Position numbers and translations under genes: made by a program. DNA of 64,000 nucleotides from Peribacillus faecalis (GTDB lineage Bacteria; Bacillota; Bacilli; Bacillales; DSM-1321). Below are positions 35,132 to 44,330 of this stretch, one piece after another. The notes below the pieces were generated by a model, which worked only from the letters and a program-made list of their open reading frames with translations, did not search any database and was not told the DNA's origin. The DNA lies in contig NZ_JACXSI010000066.1 in assembly GCF_014712675.1 (NCBI RefSeq), forward strand, positions 52,412-116,411, read 5' to 3'. Positions within the stretch are counted from its first letter, which is position 1, and each line of letters starts with the position of its first letter.

Positions 35132-35911
35132 ATGAAGAATGTTGTTTATGGTGTGTATCGATTTTTAGGTTTTCATATTTGCAGCTATCTGCTTGAAAAT
35201 GGTGAGGAGGTAGTGGGATATGATTGGGATCCGGAAGATATGCAGGCAGAAGAAAAACAGTTGATGATTGGAAGGAATGCAAATTTCTCGTATTGTGACG
35301 AACAATGGACGTCGGAATCTGAGGCGCAACTTTTGATATGTTTATTTGATTATCTGCAAAATCCTATTAATACAGAAAATCAGTTTCAGCAAATAATTGA
35401 CGATCTTGACTTATTTTTAGAAAAGATACAAAAGGAGAGAACTGAAATTGTTGTTTTCCTTCCTGAACAAGTGCTGGACCATTTTCATTGCACTCTCAGT
35501 GAATGGAGGATTAAAATGAACCAAGATTATGCTGTTCGCTATGTGTATGTATCGGAGTTATATGGTCCGTGGCTCCCTTCTTTTAATGCAATGACGAAGA
35601 TTATGAGGAAGGAAAAAACGGTACTAAAAGAGAATATGTCGAAATATATATATATAGATGATTTTTTGCGAAGTTGGAAAGATCTTATGGCGATTAATAA
35701 GAGTGAAATCATTGTGGCAGGGAAGCAAAATGAACAATGGCAGCAAGATCTGAAGTTATATGTTGCTGAACGAGGTTTAGTTTTTGCCGAGCAGGATTAT
35801 TGTGAAATAGAGGCTGATTTATTAATAGAAGCAAAAACTAGTTTAGTAGAAGGCATAAAGTTGATGGAGGAGCATGAAGCAATGCTTAATATGCTCCGTA
35901 AACGGTTTTAG
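35132..35911 (+). CDS. yjaV: NAD-epimerase-like protein, YjaV position
   Basis: The 259-residue protein opens with a Rossmann-like segment VYGVYRFLGFHICSYLLENG and a following acidic VVGYDWDP. It keeps a VYVSELYGPWLPSF segment like the epimerase YGP region. The glycine pattern is partly lost and the usual YxxxK motif is not evident, so it may be a non-catalytic short-chain dehydrogenase relative. It lies 65 bases after yjaU and 19 bases before med, probably in one transcript. Function is unknown. Confidence 0.68.
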   Translation: MKNVVYGVYRFLGFHICSYLLENGEEVVGYDWDPEDMQAEEKQLMIGRNANFSYCDEQWTSESEAQLLICLFDYLQNPINTENQFQQIIDDLDLFLEKIQKERTEIVVFLPEQVLDHFHCTLSEWRIKMNQDYAVRYVYVSELYGPWLPSFNAMTKIMRKEKTVLKENMSKYIYIDDFLRSWKDLMAINKSEIIVAGKQNEQWQQDLKLYVAERGLVFAEQDYCEIEADLLIEAKTSLVEGIKLMEEHEAMLNMLRKRF

Positions 35912-35930
35912 AAAGGAATCATTAATTTTT

Positions 35931-36893
35931 ATGAAAGCAATATATTTAAAAGGCATTGCAACAATATTTTTAATTTTTATTTTGACAGGCTGCAACAATA
36001 ATAACGAGGGCAACATTAGCAATGTGGGATTGTTAATGTCTGAAACGATCAATGATCAAGTTTGGGGGACAAAAGGATACAGAGGTCTGTTGCAAATAGC
36101 ATCGGAATATGATGTCGATGTTCACTTTAAAGAAGATATTAAATCACTCATGGCAGTAAGGAATGCCGTAAAAGAATTCGATCAAGCAGGTGTCACATTA
36201 TTATTTGGAAATGGGCATGAGTTTGCTGAGTATTTTTCTGAGATTGCCGATGAGTATCCGCACATCCAATTTGTCAGCATTAATGGAGAGGCGAGTGAAG
36301 AGAACACAACAAGCCTAAGTTTCGACGGTTATGCGATGGGCTACTTCGGAGGCATGGTTGCGGCTAAAATGACCGAGAGCGGTGAAATAGGTATTATACC
36401 GGCGTTCGATTGGCAACCGGAAGTGCAAGGATTTATTGATGGAGCAAAATGTCAAAATGAAAATGTCACCGTACACGTGTCGGCTGTAGGTAATTGGAAT
36501 GATATTGACAGTGGTCTGCAAAAGTTTGAGGAACAGCGGGCAGATGGTGTTGATATATTTTATCCGGCAGGAGATGGATTCAACGTTCCGATTATTGAAA
36601 AAGTTAAAGAAAATGGTTTGTTTGTCATCGGTTATGTGTCCGATCAGCACGATTTAGGAGCTAAAACTGTGCTTACCAGCACTGTTCAGCATGTTGATCA
36701 GCTATTTTTACTTGCTGCTGAAAAATTTAACAATGGAACATTAGAGAGCGGCAACTATAACTTCGATTTCAAGGAAGGGGCCATCACACTAGGAGAATTC
36801 AGTTCAGTCGTGCCTGAAGATTTTGTAAAAGAAATGCAGACATATGTTCAATCGTATATTCAAACCGACAAGCTCCCTTCAAAAGGCAACTAG
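35931..36893 (+). CDS. med: Med-like BMP-family lipoprotein
   Basis: The 320-residue protein has a lipoprotein signal (lipobox LTGC, Cys21) and a BMP/Med substrate-binding fold: GLLMSETINDQVWGTKGYRG, FGNGHEFAEYF, FDGYAMGYFGGMVAA and YPAGDGFNVPIIEKV. B. subtilis Med raises comK expression, and a short downstream gene, comZ, follows it just as here. The longer frame from 35874 overlaps yjaV; the ATG at 35931 places the signal peptide correctly. A basic-membrane-protein transporter component is the alternative, but no permease is adjacent. Confidence 0.85.
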   Translation: MKAIYLKGIATIFLIFILTGCNNNNEGNISNVGLLMSETINDQVWGTKGYRGLLQIASEYDVDVHFKEDIKSLMAVRNAVKEFDQAGVTLLFGNGHEFAEYFSEIADEYPHIQFVSINGEASEENTTSLSFDGYAMGYFGGMVAAKMTESGEIGIIPAFDWQPEVQGFIDGAKCQNENVTVHVSAVGNWNDIDSGLQKFEEQRADGVDIFYPAGDGFNVPIIEKVKENGLFVIGYVSDQHDLGAKTVLTSTVQHVDQLFLLAAEKFNNGTLESGNYNFDFKEGAITLGEFSSVVPEDFVKEMQTYVQSYIQTDKLPSKGN

Positions 36894-36921
36894 CGAATAG
36901 AACGAAAAGGGGGTATGTCAT

Positions 36922-37110
36922 GTGAGTCGTAAGCGACAAATGGAATTTATGAATATTGCGATGAAGTACTTTCCGGAGGGGAAAGAAAGGCTTAAATCAG
37001 TCGGTATAGATGTATCTCTTAATCAACTGCCGATTTTTATGGATTTATTTACGAAAGTGATGGATGAAGCCTATGAAATGGGAAGAAGAGATGCTCTAAA
37101 TAAGAAATAA
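36922..37110 (+). CDS. comZ: ComZ competence regulator
   Basis: The 62-residue protein contains FMNIAMKYFPEGKERLKSVG and FMDLFTKVMDEAYEMGRRDA, the ComZ pattern. In B. subtilis ComZ represses comG, limiting DNA uptake. The start is GTG with AAAAGGGGG upstream. It follows med by 28 bases, the same med-comZ pairing as B. subtilis. Confidence 0.87.
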   Translation: MSRKRQMEFMNIAMKYFPEGKERLKSVGIDVSLNQLPIFMDLFTKVMDEAYEMGRRDALNKK

Positions 37111-37140
37111 ACTGCTCCTCCCATACATAGGATATAAAGA

Positions 37141-37185
37141 AAAGGTCTCCATGAGCGTTGCAACGACTGCCTCGGGGGCCTTTTT
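37141..37185 (+). terminator. Terminator after comZ
   Basis: AAAGGTCTCC...GAG pairs with CTC...GGGGGCCTTT (two G.T pairs and a bulge), followed by a T run. Confidence 0.7.
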
Positions 37186-37226
37186 CTTATTAAAGAAGAA
37201 CTTATATAATATTTGAATTTGGATGG

Positions 37227-37534
37227 CTATCTAACTTTATACCTACCGTGCTCGGAGGCCTACAGGATGTAGGTCATATCGGCGAAGACATGCGGCCGTG
37301 GTGCCTTTAGTTGATATTCCCCTTCTGCTTCCCCGAAGAAACTAAAACCGGGTTTCTCGTGTGTGGCTCTCACGATGAGAGTCACAGCGACAAAAATATG
37401 CGGACGTAGCGCTCTTAGTTGCTGTTCCTTACTTGCGGGCCGCTTCCGCTTTTCGATTTCCGTATGTCTCCTTTTTCATCGAAGTGAATCTGAGTACATA
37501 TTCACGATGAAAAAGGACCGGTAACGGTTTTTCT
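37227..37534 (-). repeat. Modular gene-end repeat, copy F (longest form)
   Basis: In minus orientation it runs from the GAAAAACCGTTACCGGTCC end at 37534 through TTTTTCATC and GATGAAAAA, a GC-rich segment, the GAAACCCGGTTTT module and the CCTACATCCTGTAGG module, to the GTTAGAT end near 37228. At about 308 bases it is the longest copy. It lies between the comZ terminator and fabH. Its end hairpin points towards the fabH promoter. Confidence 0.8.
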
Positions 37535-37576
37535 ATTTAAAAATAGAGTTGCATAATGGATAATGATTCGATAGAA

Positions 37577-37593
37577 TTGGTACCAAGTCATAA
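37577..37593. promoter_or_regulatory. FapR-like operator upstream of fabH
   Basis: TTGGTACCAAGTCATAA resembles the 17-bp FapR operator; the B. subtilis fabHA site as I recall it is TTAGTACCTAGTCTTAA, with 14 identical positions. It lies about 40 bases before the fabH start. FapR senses malonyl-CoA and represses fatty-acid genes. Confidence 0.6.
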
Positions 37594-37634
37594 TAATTAC
37601 TTTTAAAGGTTGATATAGAGAAGGGGTGCGCATT

Positions 37635-38573
37635 TTGAATGCAGGCATTTTAGGGATTGGTCGTTATTTGCCGGAAAATATTGTAACAAACAAAGATTTT
37701 GAAGCAAAAATTGATACTTCTGATGAATGGATTAGAACGCGTACTGGAATTGAAGAAAGAAGATTAGCGAGCGATGAATTTGATAGTTCGCACATGGCTT
37801 ATGAAGCAGCTTTACAGGCACTGGCTAACGCTGACGTCAAGGCTGAGGACTTAGATTTGATTCTTGTCGCAACTGTGACACCTGATCGGGCATTTCCATC
37901 GGTAGCTTGTATTATTCAAGAACAGCTTGGCGCCAAAAAAGCGGCCGCGATGGATATTAGTGCGGCATGTGCCGGTTTTATGTATGGAATGGTTACTGCT
38001 GAGCAATTTATTAAAAATAATGTCTATAAGAACATATTAGTAGTTGGTGTTGAAAAGCTTTCTAAAATCACTGATTTTAGTGATCGGAATACAGCTGTGC
38101 TATTTGGTGACGGTGCCGGTGCAGTGGTAATGGGACCTGTAACCGACGGTAAAGGAATTTTAGCATTTGAGCTAGGAGCGGACGGGACAGGAGGGAAGTA
38201 TTTATATAATAATGATGAGCAACATATTGTTATGAATGGCCGTGAAGTATTTAAATTTGCTGTACGTCAAATGGGCGAGTCGTGTGTAAAGGTTCTTGAA
38301 AAGGCCGGACTGGACAAAGAGGATGTGAACTTTCTGATTCCACATCAGGCGAATATCCGCATCATGGAATCAGCAAGGGAGAGACTGGAGCTTCCAATTG
38401 AGAAGATGTCAAAGGTTGTTCATAAGTACGGAAACACATCTTCATCTTCAATCCCGATTGCACTTGTCGAAGAGCTTGAAGCGGGACGCATAAAGGATAA
38501 TGATCTAATAGTCATGGTCGGCTTTGGCGGAGGTTTGACATGGGGTGCTATTGCGCTGAAATGGGGCAAATAG
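37635..38573 (+). CDS. fabH: Beta-ketoacyl-ACP synthase III
   Basis: FabH condenses a primer acyl-CoA with malonyl-ACP to start fatty acid synthesis; in Bacilli branched primers are preferred. The 312-residue protein shows the catalytic Cys in [13 protein letters not shown], His in PHQANIRIM and Asn in KYGNTSSSS. The TTG at 37635 gives the family start [14 protein letters not shown] with AAGGGG eight bases upstream. The earlier GTG at 37626 lies inside that ribosome site. It forms an operon with fabF. Confidence 0.94.
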   Translation: MNAGILGIGRYLPENIVTNKDFEAKIDTSDEWIRTRTGIEERRLASDEFDSSHMAYEAALQALANADVKAEDLDLILVATVTPDRAFPSVACIIQEQLGAKKAAAMDISAACAGFMYGMVTAEQFIKNNVYKNILVVGVEKLSKITDFSDRNTAVLFGDGAGAVVMGPVTDGKGILAFELGADGTGGKYLYNNDEQHIVMNGREVFKFAVRQMGESCVKVLEKAGLDKEDVNFLIPHQANIRIMESARERLELPIEKMSKVVHKYGNTSSSSIPIALVEELEAGRIKDNDLIVMVGFGGGLTWGAIALKWGK

Positions 38574-38638
38574 TGACTGGTGATTTTTCAATCTCATAAA
38601 TTATAATTTTAAAAAAGACTGTATAGGAGTTGAAATAG

Positions 38639-39877
38639 ATGAAGCGCCGCGTAGTAGTCACAGGAATTGGAGCTGTTACACCGCTTGGAAATGATGTGGA
38701 AACAACCTGGAAAGGCATTGTGCAAGGGCAATCAGGCATCGGACCTTTAACGAGAGTAAATGCCGATGAATATCCGGCGAAGGTGGCCGGCGAAGTGAAG
38801 GATTTTAATATTGGCCTTTATGTGGACCGAAAAGAAGCGAGAAAAATGGACCGCTTCACGCAATATGCTGTTGCTGCATCTAAGATGGCTGTTGATGATG
38901 CCAAGTTGCAGATTACTGATGAAAATGCTGACCGCATCGGCGTCTGGATCGGCTCAGGCATTGGTGGAATGGAGACATTTGAATCACAGTTCGAGACGTT
39001 CTTGAACAGAGGGTACCGCCGTGTCAGTCCTTTCTTCGTACCAATGATGATACCGGACATGGCAACAGGTCAAGTGTCAATTTATTTAGGAGCAAAGGGA
39101 GTTAACTCATGTACGGTAACAGCTTGCGCAACAGGCACTAACTCGATTGGTGATGCCTTTAAGGTCATCCAGCGCGGTGACGCCGATGCGATGATTACAG
39201 GCGGATCGGAAGCACCGATTACAAAAATGGCTGTAGCGGGCTTTTGCGCAAACACAGCTCTTTCAACGAACCCTGATCCTGCAACAGCAAGCCGTCCGTT
39301 TGACAGCAACAGAGACGGATTTGTCATCGGAGAAGGAGCGGGTATTGTCGTGCTCGAAGAATTAGAGCACGCCCTGGCTCGCGGAGCGAAAATATACGCT
39401 GAAATTGTCGGCTATGGCTCAACAGGAGATGCCTACCATATTACTGCTCCTGCACCGGGAGGAGAAGGAGGAGTCCGCTGTATGAAAATGGCGCTCAATG
39501 ATGCGGCCCTCACTCCTGAAGACATTGATTATATTAATGCTCATGGTACAAGTACAGAGTATAACGATAAGTATGAGACAATGGCCATCAAAGAAGTGTT
39601 CGGTGAGCAAGCATATAAACTGGCTGTAAGCTCAACAAAATCGATGACAGGTCATTTATTGGGAGCAGCCGGCGGAGTGGAGGCAATCTTCACAGTGTTA
39701 GCCATAAAAGATTCAGTTCTTCCTCCGACAATCAATCTGGAAACTGCGGATTCTGAGTGTGATCTTGATTATGTGCCGAACGAAGCCCGCAAGCAGGAAA
39801 TTAGAGCTGCTATAAGTAATTCATTAGGGTTTGGCGGTCATAATGCGACAATTGTATTTAAACGATATGAGTTATAA
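38639..39877 (+). CDS. fabF: Beta-ketoacyl-ACP synthase II
   Basis: FabF elongates acyl-ACP with malonyl-ACP. The 412-residue protein has the Cys nucleophile in [15 protein letters not shown], the first His in [11 protein letters not shown] and the second in [15 protein letters not shown]. The start [17 protein letters not shown] is canonical, with AGGAG upstream. It follows fabH by 65 bases without a terminator. A modular repeat starts at the base after its stop. Confidence 0.96.
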   Translation: MKRRVVVTGIGAVTPLGNDVETTWKGIVQGQSGIGPLTRVNADEYPAKVAGEVKDFNIGLYVDRKEARKMDRFTQYAVAASKMAVDDAKLQITDENADRIGVWIGSGIGGMETFESQFETFLNRGYRRVSPFFVPMMIPDMATGQVSIYLGAKGVNSCTVTACATGTNSIGDAFKVIQRGDADAMITGGSEAPITKMAVAGFCANTALSTNPDPATASRPFDSNRDGFVIGEGAGIVVLEELEHALARGAKIYAEIVGYGSTGDAYHITAPAPGGEGGVRCMKMALNDAALTPEDIDYINAHGTSTEYNDKYETMAIKEVFGEQAYKLAVSSTKSMTGHLLGAAGGVEAIFTVLAIKDSVLPPTINLETADSECDLDYVPNEARKQEIRAAISNSLGFGGHNATIVFKRYEL

Positions 39878-40068
39878 GAAAAACCGTCACCGGTCCTTTT
39901 TCATCAAGAATATGCTACTTAGATTCACCTCGATGAAAAAGAGCCATGCGACAGGACAAAGACGAACCGAACGAGAAACCCGGTTTTGGTTTCTTGGGCG
40001 GGATGGCTTAGGCTTAAGCATGGCAGGTGTAAGGTTAGACAATAAGAAAAACCGTCACCGGTCCTTTT
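39878..40068 (+). repeat. Modular gene-end repeat, copy D (type copy)
   Basis: This copy shows every part in short form: end hairpin (AAAAACCG, TCAC loop, CGGT, CC, TTTTT), second stem TTTTTCATC with GATGAAAAA, GAAACCCGGTTTTGGTTTC module, GCATGGCAGGTGTAAGG with TTAGACAATA, then a near-perfect second end hairpin ending at 40068. The two ends form direct repeats of about 25 bases. Confidence 0.85.
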
Positions 40069-40121
40069 GGGTTATATAACTATCCAAGTTCAAAAATTTT
40101 ATAATTTCTTAAGAAATTAAT

Positions 40122-40165
40122 AAGAGCCTGCAGAATGTCAGTTTGACTTTTCTTCAGGCTCTTTT
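40122..40165 (+). terminator. Terminator downstream of fabF
   Basis: AAGAGCCTG-C-AGAA pairs with TTCT-T-CAGGCTCTT and is followed by TT. It lies beyond the modular repeat, so fabF transcripts meet both. Confidence 0.72.
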
Positions 40166-40297
40166 AAATGCAGAATCGGTTCGAACAGTTCACTATTTAT
40201 GCAAAAATTGGTCTTGTCGTTTCTCCACTTATGTATTCATCACTGACTTGTACAAATCATATGTTGATAAAGACTAAAATGAAAAGCAGGTGGGGAA

Positions 40298-41077
40298 ATG
40301 GCGGTAATTCGTACAGATCAATGGCTTACAGAACATAATTACAATTCAAAAGAGGTATGCGGTGAATTACTTCCGTTTTTTGAAAATCCGAAAGAAAAAG
40401 AGCTGCTCTTTTATTTGCAGCAAAATGGAATGTACTATTCTCTCAGTCAAGGGAAGAGAGATTGTAAGTCCCTGATTAAAGAGGATGTATGGACAAAAGT
40501 TGAAAAGCTTTATAAAGAATACAAAAAAGAATGGAGAGGTCCGGATGTTCCTGTCTTTATTTTCCCTATGAAAAAACAAAAGTTATTTAAAAAAAGTCAT
40601 TTTAAATCGGGACTGGCTTTCTCGGATAAATTATTTTTGTTCTTATCACCTAAAGTAAATCAACATCATCTGGAAGCATTATTTATTCATGAATACCATC
40701 ATGTTTGCAGGCTTTTTAAACAAAAGAAGAGAATAGAAAAATATACACTTTCTGATGCCATTATTTTAGAAGGACTTGCCGAATATACAGTGCAAGTGGT
40801 CAAAGGGGAGGAGTACTTGGCTCCGTGGACGAAGCAATATTCCGTTGAGTTTCTGCAATCATGTTGGGATTCTTTGTTTGAAAAAAACCTAAAGGTTCTA
40901 AAGGGCGATAAAAAGCACGATGCCTTAATATTTGGAAGAGGGGACTATCCGGAAATGATTGGATACTGTCTAGGTTTTTATCTTGTCGAAAAGTATTTTG
41001 AAGACAGAATCTTCTCTGTTGAATCATCGTTCTCATTGCCATCAGGTAAGGTAATTAACAATTTTTTCAAAAAATAA
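40298..41077 (+). CDS. yjaZ: YjaZ-like DUF2268 putative zinc protease
   Basis: The 259-residue protein carries HEYHH at 131-135 within EALFIHEYHHVCRLF and a downstream ILEGLAEYTV, the gluzincin-like arrangement of DUF2268. No signal peptide is seen, so it is probably cytoplasmic. It sits between fabF and the app-like operon, as in B. subtilis. The substrate is unknown. GCAGGTGGGG precedes the ATG. Confidence 0.85.
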   Translation: MAVIRTDQWLTEHNYNSKEVCGELLPFFENPKEKELLFYLQQNGMYYSLSQGKRDCKSLIKEDVWTKVEKLYKEYKKEWRGPDVPVFIFPMKKQKLFKKSHFKSGLAFSDKLFLFLSPKVNQHHLEALFIHEYHHVCRLFKQKKRIEKYTLSDAIILEGLAEYTVQVVKGEEYLAPWTKQYSVEFLQSCWDSLFEKNLKVLKGDKKHDALIFGRGDYPEMIGYCLGFYLVEKYFEDRIFSVESSFSLPSGKVINNFFKK

Positions 41078-41200
41078 GTATATGAATATACTACTTTAAA
41101 GCTTTAGTGTAGTGCAGTTTATTTGCTTTAATCGTGAAAAACTTCACTTTTATGTTATTCTAAAAATTTCAACTTAACTATATTCAAAAAATTTTAAATA

Positions 41201-41229
41201 TTGACGAATTTTAAAGTCATGTGTAAAAT
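41201..41229 (+). promoter_or_regulatory. Promoter of the app-like operon
   Basis: TTGACG (41201-41206) and TAAAAT (41224-41229) are exactly 17 bases apart. A long AT-rich leader of about 150 bases follows before the first gene; I see no named regulatory box in it. Confidence 0.65.
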
Positions 41230-41382
41230 ATGTTAAAAGTATGTAAAATAAATATAAATGTTACAAAATTATTCATAATTGGTTCAAATAACATAAAGTG
41301 AATAATCATAAGGGATAATGTTATTTTATCTATTTTAAATATTTTGATTATTTTAATACTTCTGAAGAAGGGAGTCTCAAGT

Positions 41383-42390
41383 ATGAATACAGCAAATAAC
41401 TTACTGACTATAAATAACCTACATACAGGTTTCCGAATAAAAGATACATATTACAATGCGGTCGATGATGTATCAATTAAACTCAGAAAAAATGAGATTC
41501 TTGCTATTGTCGGGGAATCGGGCTGCGGAAAAAGTACATTGGCCACTTCAATAATAGGTCTGCATGATTTTAATAAAACAAAAGTTTCAGGAGAAATCAT
41601 ATTTAAGAATAAGAACTTGGTAGATTTTGATGAAGAACAACTCAATACGGTTCGTGGTGAAGGAATCGGAATGATCTTCCAAGACCCTTTATCAGCTCTT
41701 AATCCATTAATGCGGATTGGTGACCAGATTTCGGAGTCTTTGAAATATCATACGGACCTGAATAAAGAGGATCAGTATAGGCGAGTTTTGGAATTGTTAA
41801 ATCAAGTAGGCATTCCGAATCCTGAACGTGTTGCCAATCAATTCCCTCACCAGCTTTCCGGTGGGATGCGCCAACGAGTCATTATTGCGATAGCGATTGC
41901 ATGCAAGCCATCAGTTATTATTGCCGATGAGCCGACAACAGCATTGGATGTTACCATTCAAGCGCAAATTCTAGATTTGTTAAAAGAACTGCAAGAGGAA
42001 ACAGAAGCAGGAATCATATTAATTACACATGATCTTGGTGTTGTTGCTGAAATGGCTGATCGAGTAGCGGTCATGTATGCAGGGCAAATAATTGAGGAAG
42101 CACCTGTACAGGAATTGTTCAGCAATCCGAAGCATCCGTATACGAGATCTTTATTCAACTCAATTCCCCAGATGAACAGCGAAAATGAGAAGCTTAAAGT
42201 AATCCAAGGGATGGTGCCATCTTTAATTAATTTACCGAGAAAAGGATGCCGGTTTGCATCGCGCATTCCATGGATTGAATCACACTTGCATGAAGAAGAT
42301 CCGAAGCTGCACGAAATATCATCAGGTCATTTTGTCAGATGCACCTGCTGGAAACACTTTCAATTTGAAGGTGAAGAAGGGGGGAAATGA
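41383..42390 (+). CDS. appD: Oligopeptide ABC transporter ATPase, AppD-like
   Basis: This 335-residue ATPase energises peptide uptake with the neighbouring AppF. It shows Walker [11 protein letters not shown]-loop [11 protein letters not shown], signature LSGGMRQRV, Walker [13 protein letters not shown] and H-loop ITHDLG. The C-terminal oligopeptide-ATPase tail has lost part of the usual Cys cluster ([10 protein letters not shown] where relatives have GC-x6-C). The ATG at 41383 follows GAAGGGAG, the frame from 41344 having no site. First gene of a five-gene operon in the order D, F, B, C, substrate-binding protein. Confidence 0.87.
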   Translation: MNTANNLLTINNLHTGFRIKDTYYNAVDDVSIKLRKNEILAIVGESGCGKSTLATSIIGLHDFNKTKVSGEIIFKNKNLVDFDEEQLNTVRGEGIGMIFQDPLSALNPLMRIGDQISESLKYHTDLNKEDQYRRVLELLNQVGIPNPERVANQFPHQLSGGMRQRVIIAIAIACKPSVIIADEPTTALDVTIQAQILDLLKELQEETEAGIILITHDLGVVAEMADRVAVMYAGQIIEEAPVQELFSNPKHPYTRSLFNSIPQMNSENEKLKVIQGMVPSLINLPRKGCRFASRIPWIESHLHEEDPKLHEISSGHFVRCTCWKHFQFEGEEGGK

Positions 42391-42392
42391 AT

Positions 42393-43334
42393 ATGAGTTT
42401 TATGCAAATAAATGATTTGCATGTGCATTATCCGATTCGTGGGGGATTTTTTAATAGAGTAATAGACCGCGTACATGCTGTTGATGGAGTTAGCATGGAG
42501 CTGGAAAAAGGGAAGACTTACGGACTTGTCGGTGAGTCGGGTTCCGGTAAATCGACAACAGGCAAAGCGATAATCGGACTTGAAAAAATCACTTCCGGAA
42601 GCATCATTTATGAAGGCGAAAACGTTACAAATCAGCGACGTAAGCGCAATTCAGCATATAATCGCGATATTCAAATGATCTTTCAGGATGCGAATTCCAG
42701 TTTGAACCCGCGGAAGCGAGTATTAGATATTATCGCTGAACCAATTCGTAACTTCCAAAAATTGAGTCCGGAAGAAGAGAATCGTCGCATCAATGAATTA
42801 TTGGCGATTGTCGGGATGCCAGAGGATGCCAAACTGAAATATCCGCATGAATTTTCAGGAGGACAAAAGCAAAGGCTGGGGATTGCACGTGCGGTTGCAT
42901 GTAATCCGAAGTTAATTATTGCCGATGAGCCGGTTTCAGCATTGGACTTATCTGTACAAGCCCAAGTGTTGAACTTCATGAAGGATATACAAGCGGAATA
43001 TGGTTTAAGTTATTTGTTTATTTCGCATGATTTAGGTGTCGTAAAACATATGTGCGACCATATATCCATTATGTATAATGGCCGTTTTGTTGAAACGGGT
43101 ACGCGCAAAGATATTTATGAATCTCCACAGCATATTTATACAAAGCGATTATTGTCTGCGATTCCGGATATTAATCCGATGAACCGCGAGCAACGAAAGC
43201 AAGAGCGTAAAGCGGTTGAGGCGCTATATGAGCAAGAGAAGAGCTTATATTATGATGAAAGCGGAAAAGTTTATAACTTAAAATCTATAACAGATACGCA
43301 TCGAGTTGCACTTACAGAAAAGGGGGCCAATTAA
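42393..43334 (+). CDS. appF: Oligopeptide ABC transporter ATPase, AppF-like
   Basis: The 313-residue second ATPase has GESGSGKSTTGKAI, IFQDANSSLNPRKRV, FSGGQKQRLGIARA, IIADEPVSALD and FISHDLG. Two ATGs are possible. 42387 overlaps the appD stop (ATGA) but is only two bases from AAGGGGGG, whereas 42393 has the ideal eight-base spacing and is preferred. The C-terminal extension (about 260-313) is typical of the F-type subunits. Confidence 0.87.
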   Translation: MSFMQINDLHVHYPIRGGFFNRVIDRVHAVDGVSMELEKGKTYGLVGESGSGKSTTGKAIIGLEKITSGSIIYEGENVTNQRRKRNSAYNRDIQMIFQDANSSLNPRKRVLDIIAEPIRNFQKLSPEEENRRINELLAIVGMPEDAKLKYPHEFSGGQKQRLGIARAVACNPKLIIADEPVSALDLSVQAQVLNFMKDIQAEYGLSYLFISHDLGVVKHMCDHISIMYNGRFVETGTRKDIYESPQHIYTKRLLSAIPDINPMNREQRKQERKAVEALYEQEKSLYYDESGKVYNLKSITDTHRVALTEKGAN

Positions 43335-43335
43335 T

Positions 43336-44298
43336 ATGTGGAAAACGATAATAAGACGAATATTAATAATGATCCCTCAGTTGTTTGTGTTAAGTGTATT
43401 TATTTTCATCGTAGCTAAGTTCATGCCCGGAGATCCGTTCACTGGGTTGATTACGCCGGAAACAGATCCGGCAAGAATAGAAGAGTTACGTATAAAAGCC
43501 GGTTTTTACGATCCTTGGCATATTCAGTACTACAATTGGATTACAAATGCTTTCAAAGGTGATTTTGGACAAAGCTATACCTATAAGGTTGCTGTTTCGT
43601 CATTAATCGGGGAAAAGGCGCTAAATACTTTTTGGCTTTCGTTATTGAGCGTTTTATTAGTTTACTTGATTGCGATTCCTCTGGGGATACTAGCAGGGCG
43701 CTATCAAAACTCTGTACTGGACAAAACAGTGGTTTTGTACAGCTTCATTAGTTATGCGATTCCGACATTTGTTTTGGCATTAATCTTTTTGTTCCTGTTT
43801 GCCTATCAAATTCCGATATTCCCTTCCAGCGGAACGGTTGATGTCAATTATGCGCCAGGGACATTCGGATACATTTGGAGTAAAGTTTATCACATGTTGC
43901 TTCCGGCGATTACATACGCTTTGCTTGGGACAACAGCGATTATCCAATATTTACGAACAGAAATCATTGATGCGAAGACACAAGATTATGTAAGAACAGC
44001 AAGAAGTAAAGGTATTCCGATTAATAAAGTGTATACAAAGCATATTTTCCGAAATTCATTATTGCCGATAGCAGCTTTCCTTGGTTTTACAATAACAGGA
44101 TTGCTGGGTGGTTCAATTTACATCGAAACGATTTTCGGTTATCCAGGTATGGGACAGCTCTTTCTTCAATCGATTGTTACTCGTGACTATAGCGTTATAA
44201 CAGCGCTTGTTATGCTATTTGGATTCTTGACGCTTTTAGGCAGCTTATTATCCGATATTATTATGAGCATTGTTGATCCGCGTATTCGGGTAGAGTGA
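43336..44298 (+). CDS. appB: Oligopeptide ABC transporter permease, AppB-like
   Basis: The 320-residue permease has six membrane segments, an N-terminal MWKTIIRRILIMIPQLFVLS start and a periplasmic-facing domain. The EAA-type loop reads DYVRTARSKGIPINKVYTKH. It ends IMSIVDPRIRVE, as B-type subunits do. AAAAGGGGGCC precedes the ATG, which lies one base beyond the appF stop. It should pair with the next permease. Confidence 0.88.
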   Translation: MWKTIIRRILIMIPQLFVLSVFIFIVAKFMPGDPFTGLITPETDPARIEELRIKAGFYDPWHIQYYNWITNAFKGDFGQSYTYKVAVSSLIGEKALNTFWLSLLSVLLVYLIAIPLGILAGRYQNSVLDKTVVLYSFISYAIPTFVLALIFLFLFAYQIPIFPSSGTVDVNYAPGTFGYIWSKVYHMLLPAITYALLGTTAIIQYLRTEIIDAKTQDYVRTARSKGIPINKVYTKHIFRNSLLPIAAFLGFTITGLLGGSIYIETIFGYPGMGQLFLQSIVTRDYSVITALVMLFGFLTLLGSLLSDIIMSIVDPRIRVE

Positions 44299-44330
44299 TG
44301 AAACGATTAGATTAAGAGAGGTGAAGAAAG

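Noticed and set aside
40121-40297. Riboswitch or T-box upstream of yjaZ
   Set aside because: Only a terminator hairpin is evident; no conserved riboswitch core was seen here or elsewhere in the window.
41344-41382. Upstream extension of appD
   Set aside because: The added residues have no ribosome site, while GAAGGGAG sits correctly before the ATG at 41383. The same logic removed extensions of asnO, argB, argD, med, spx, mecA, cls and pepF.
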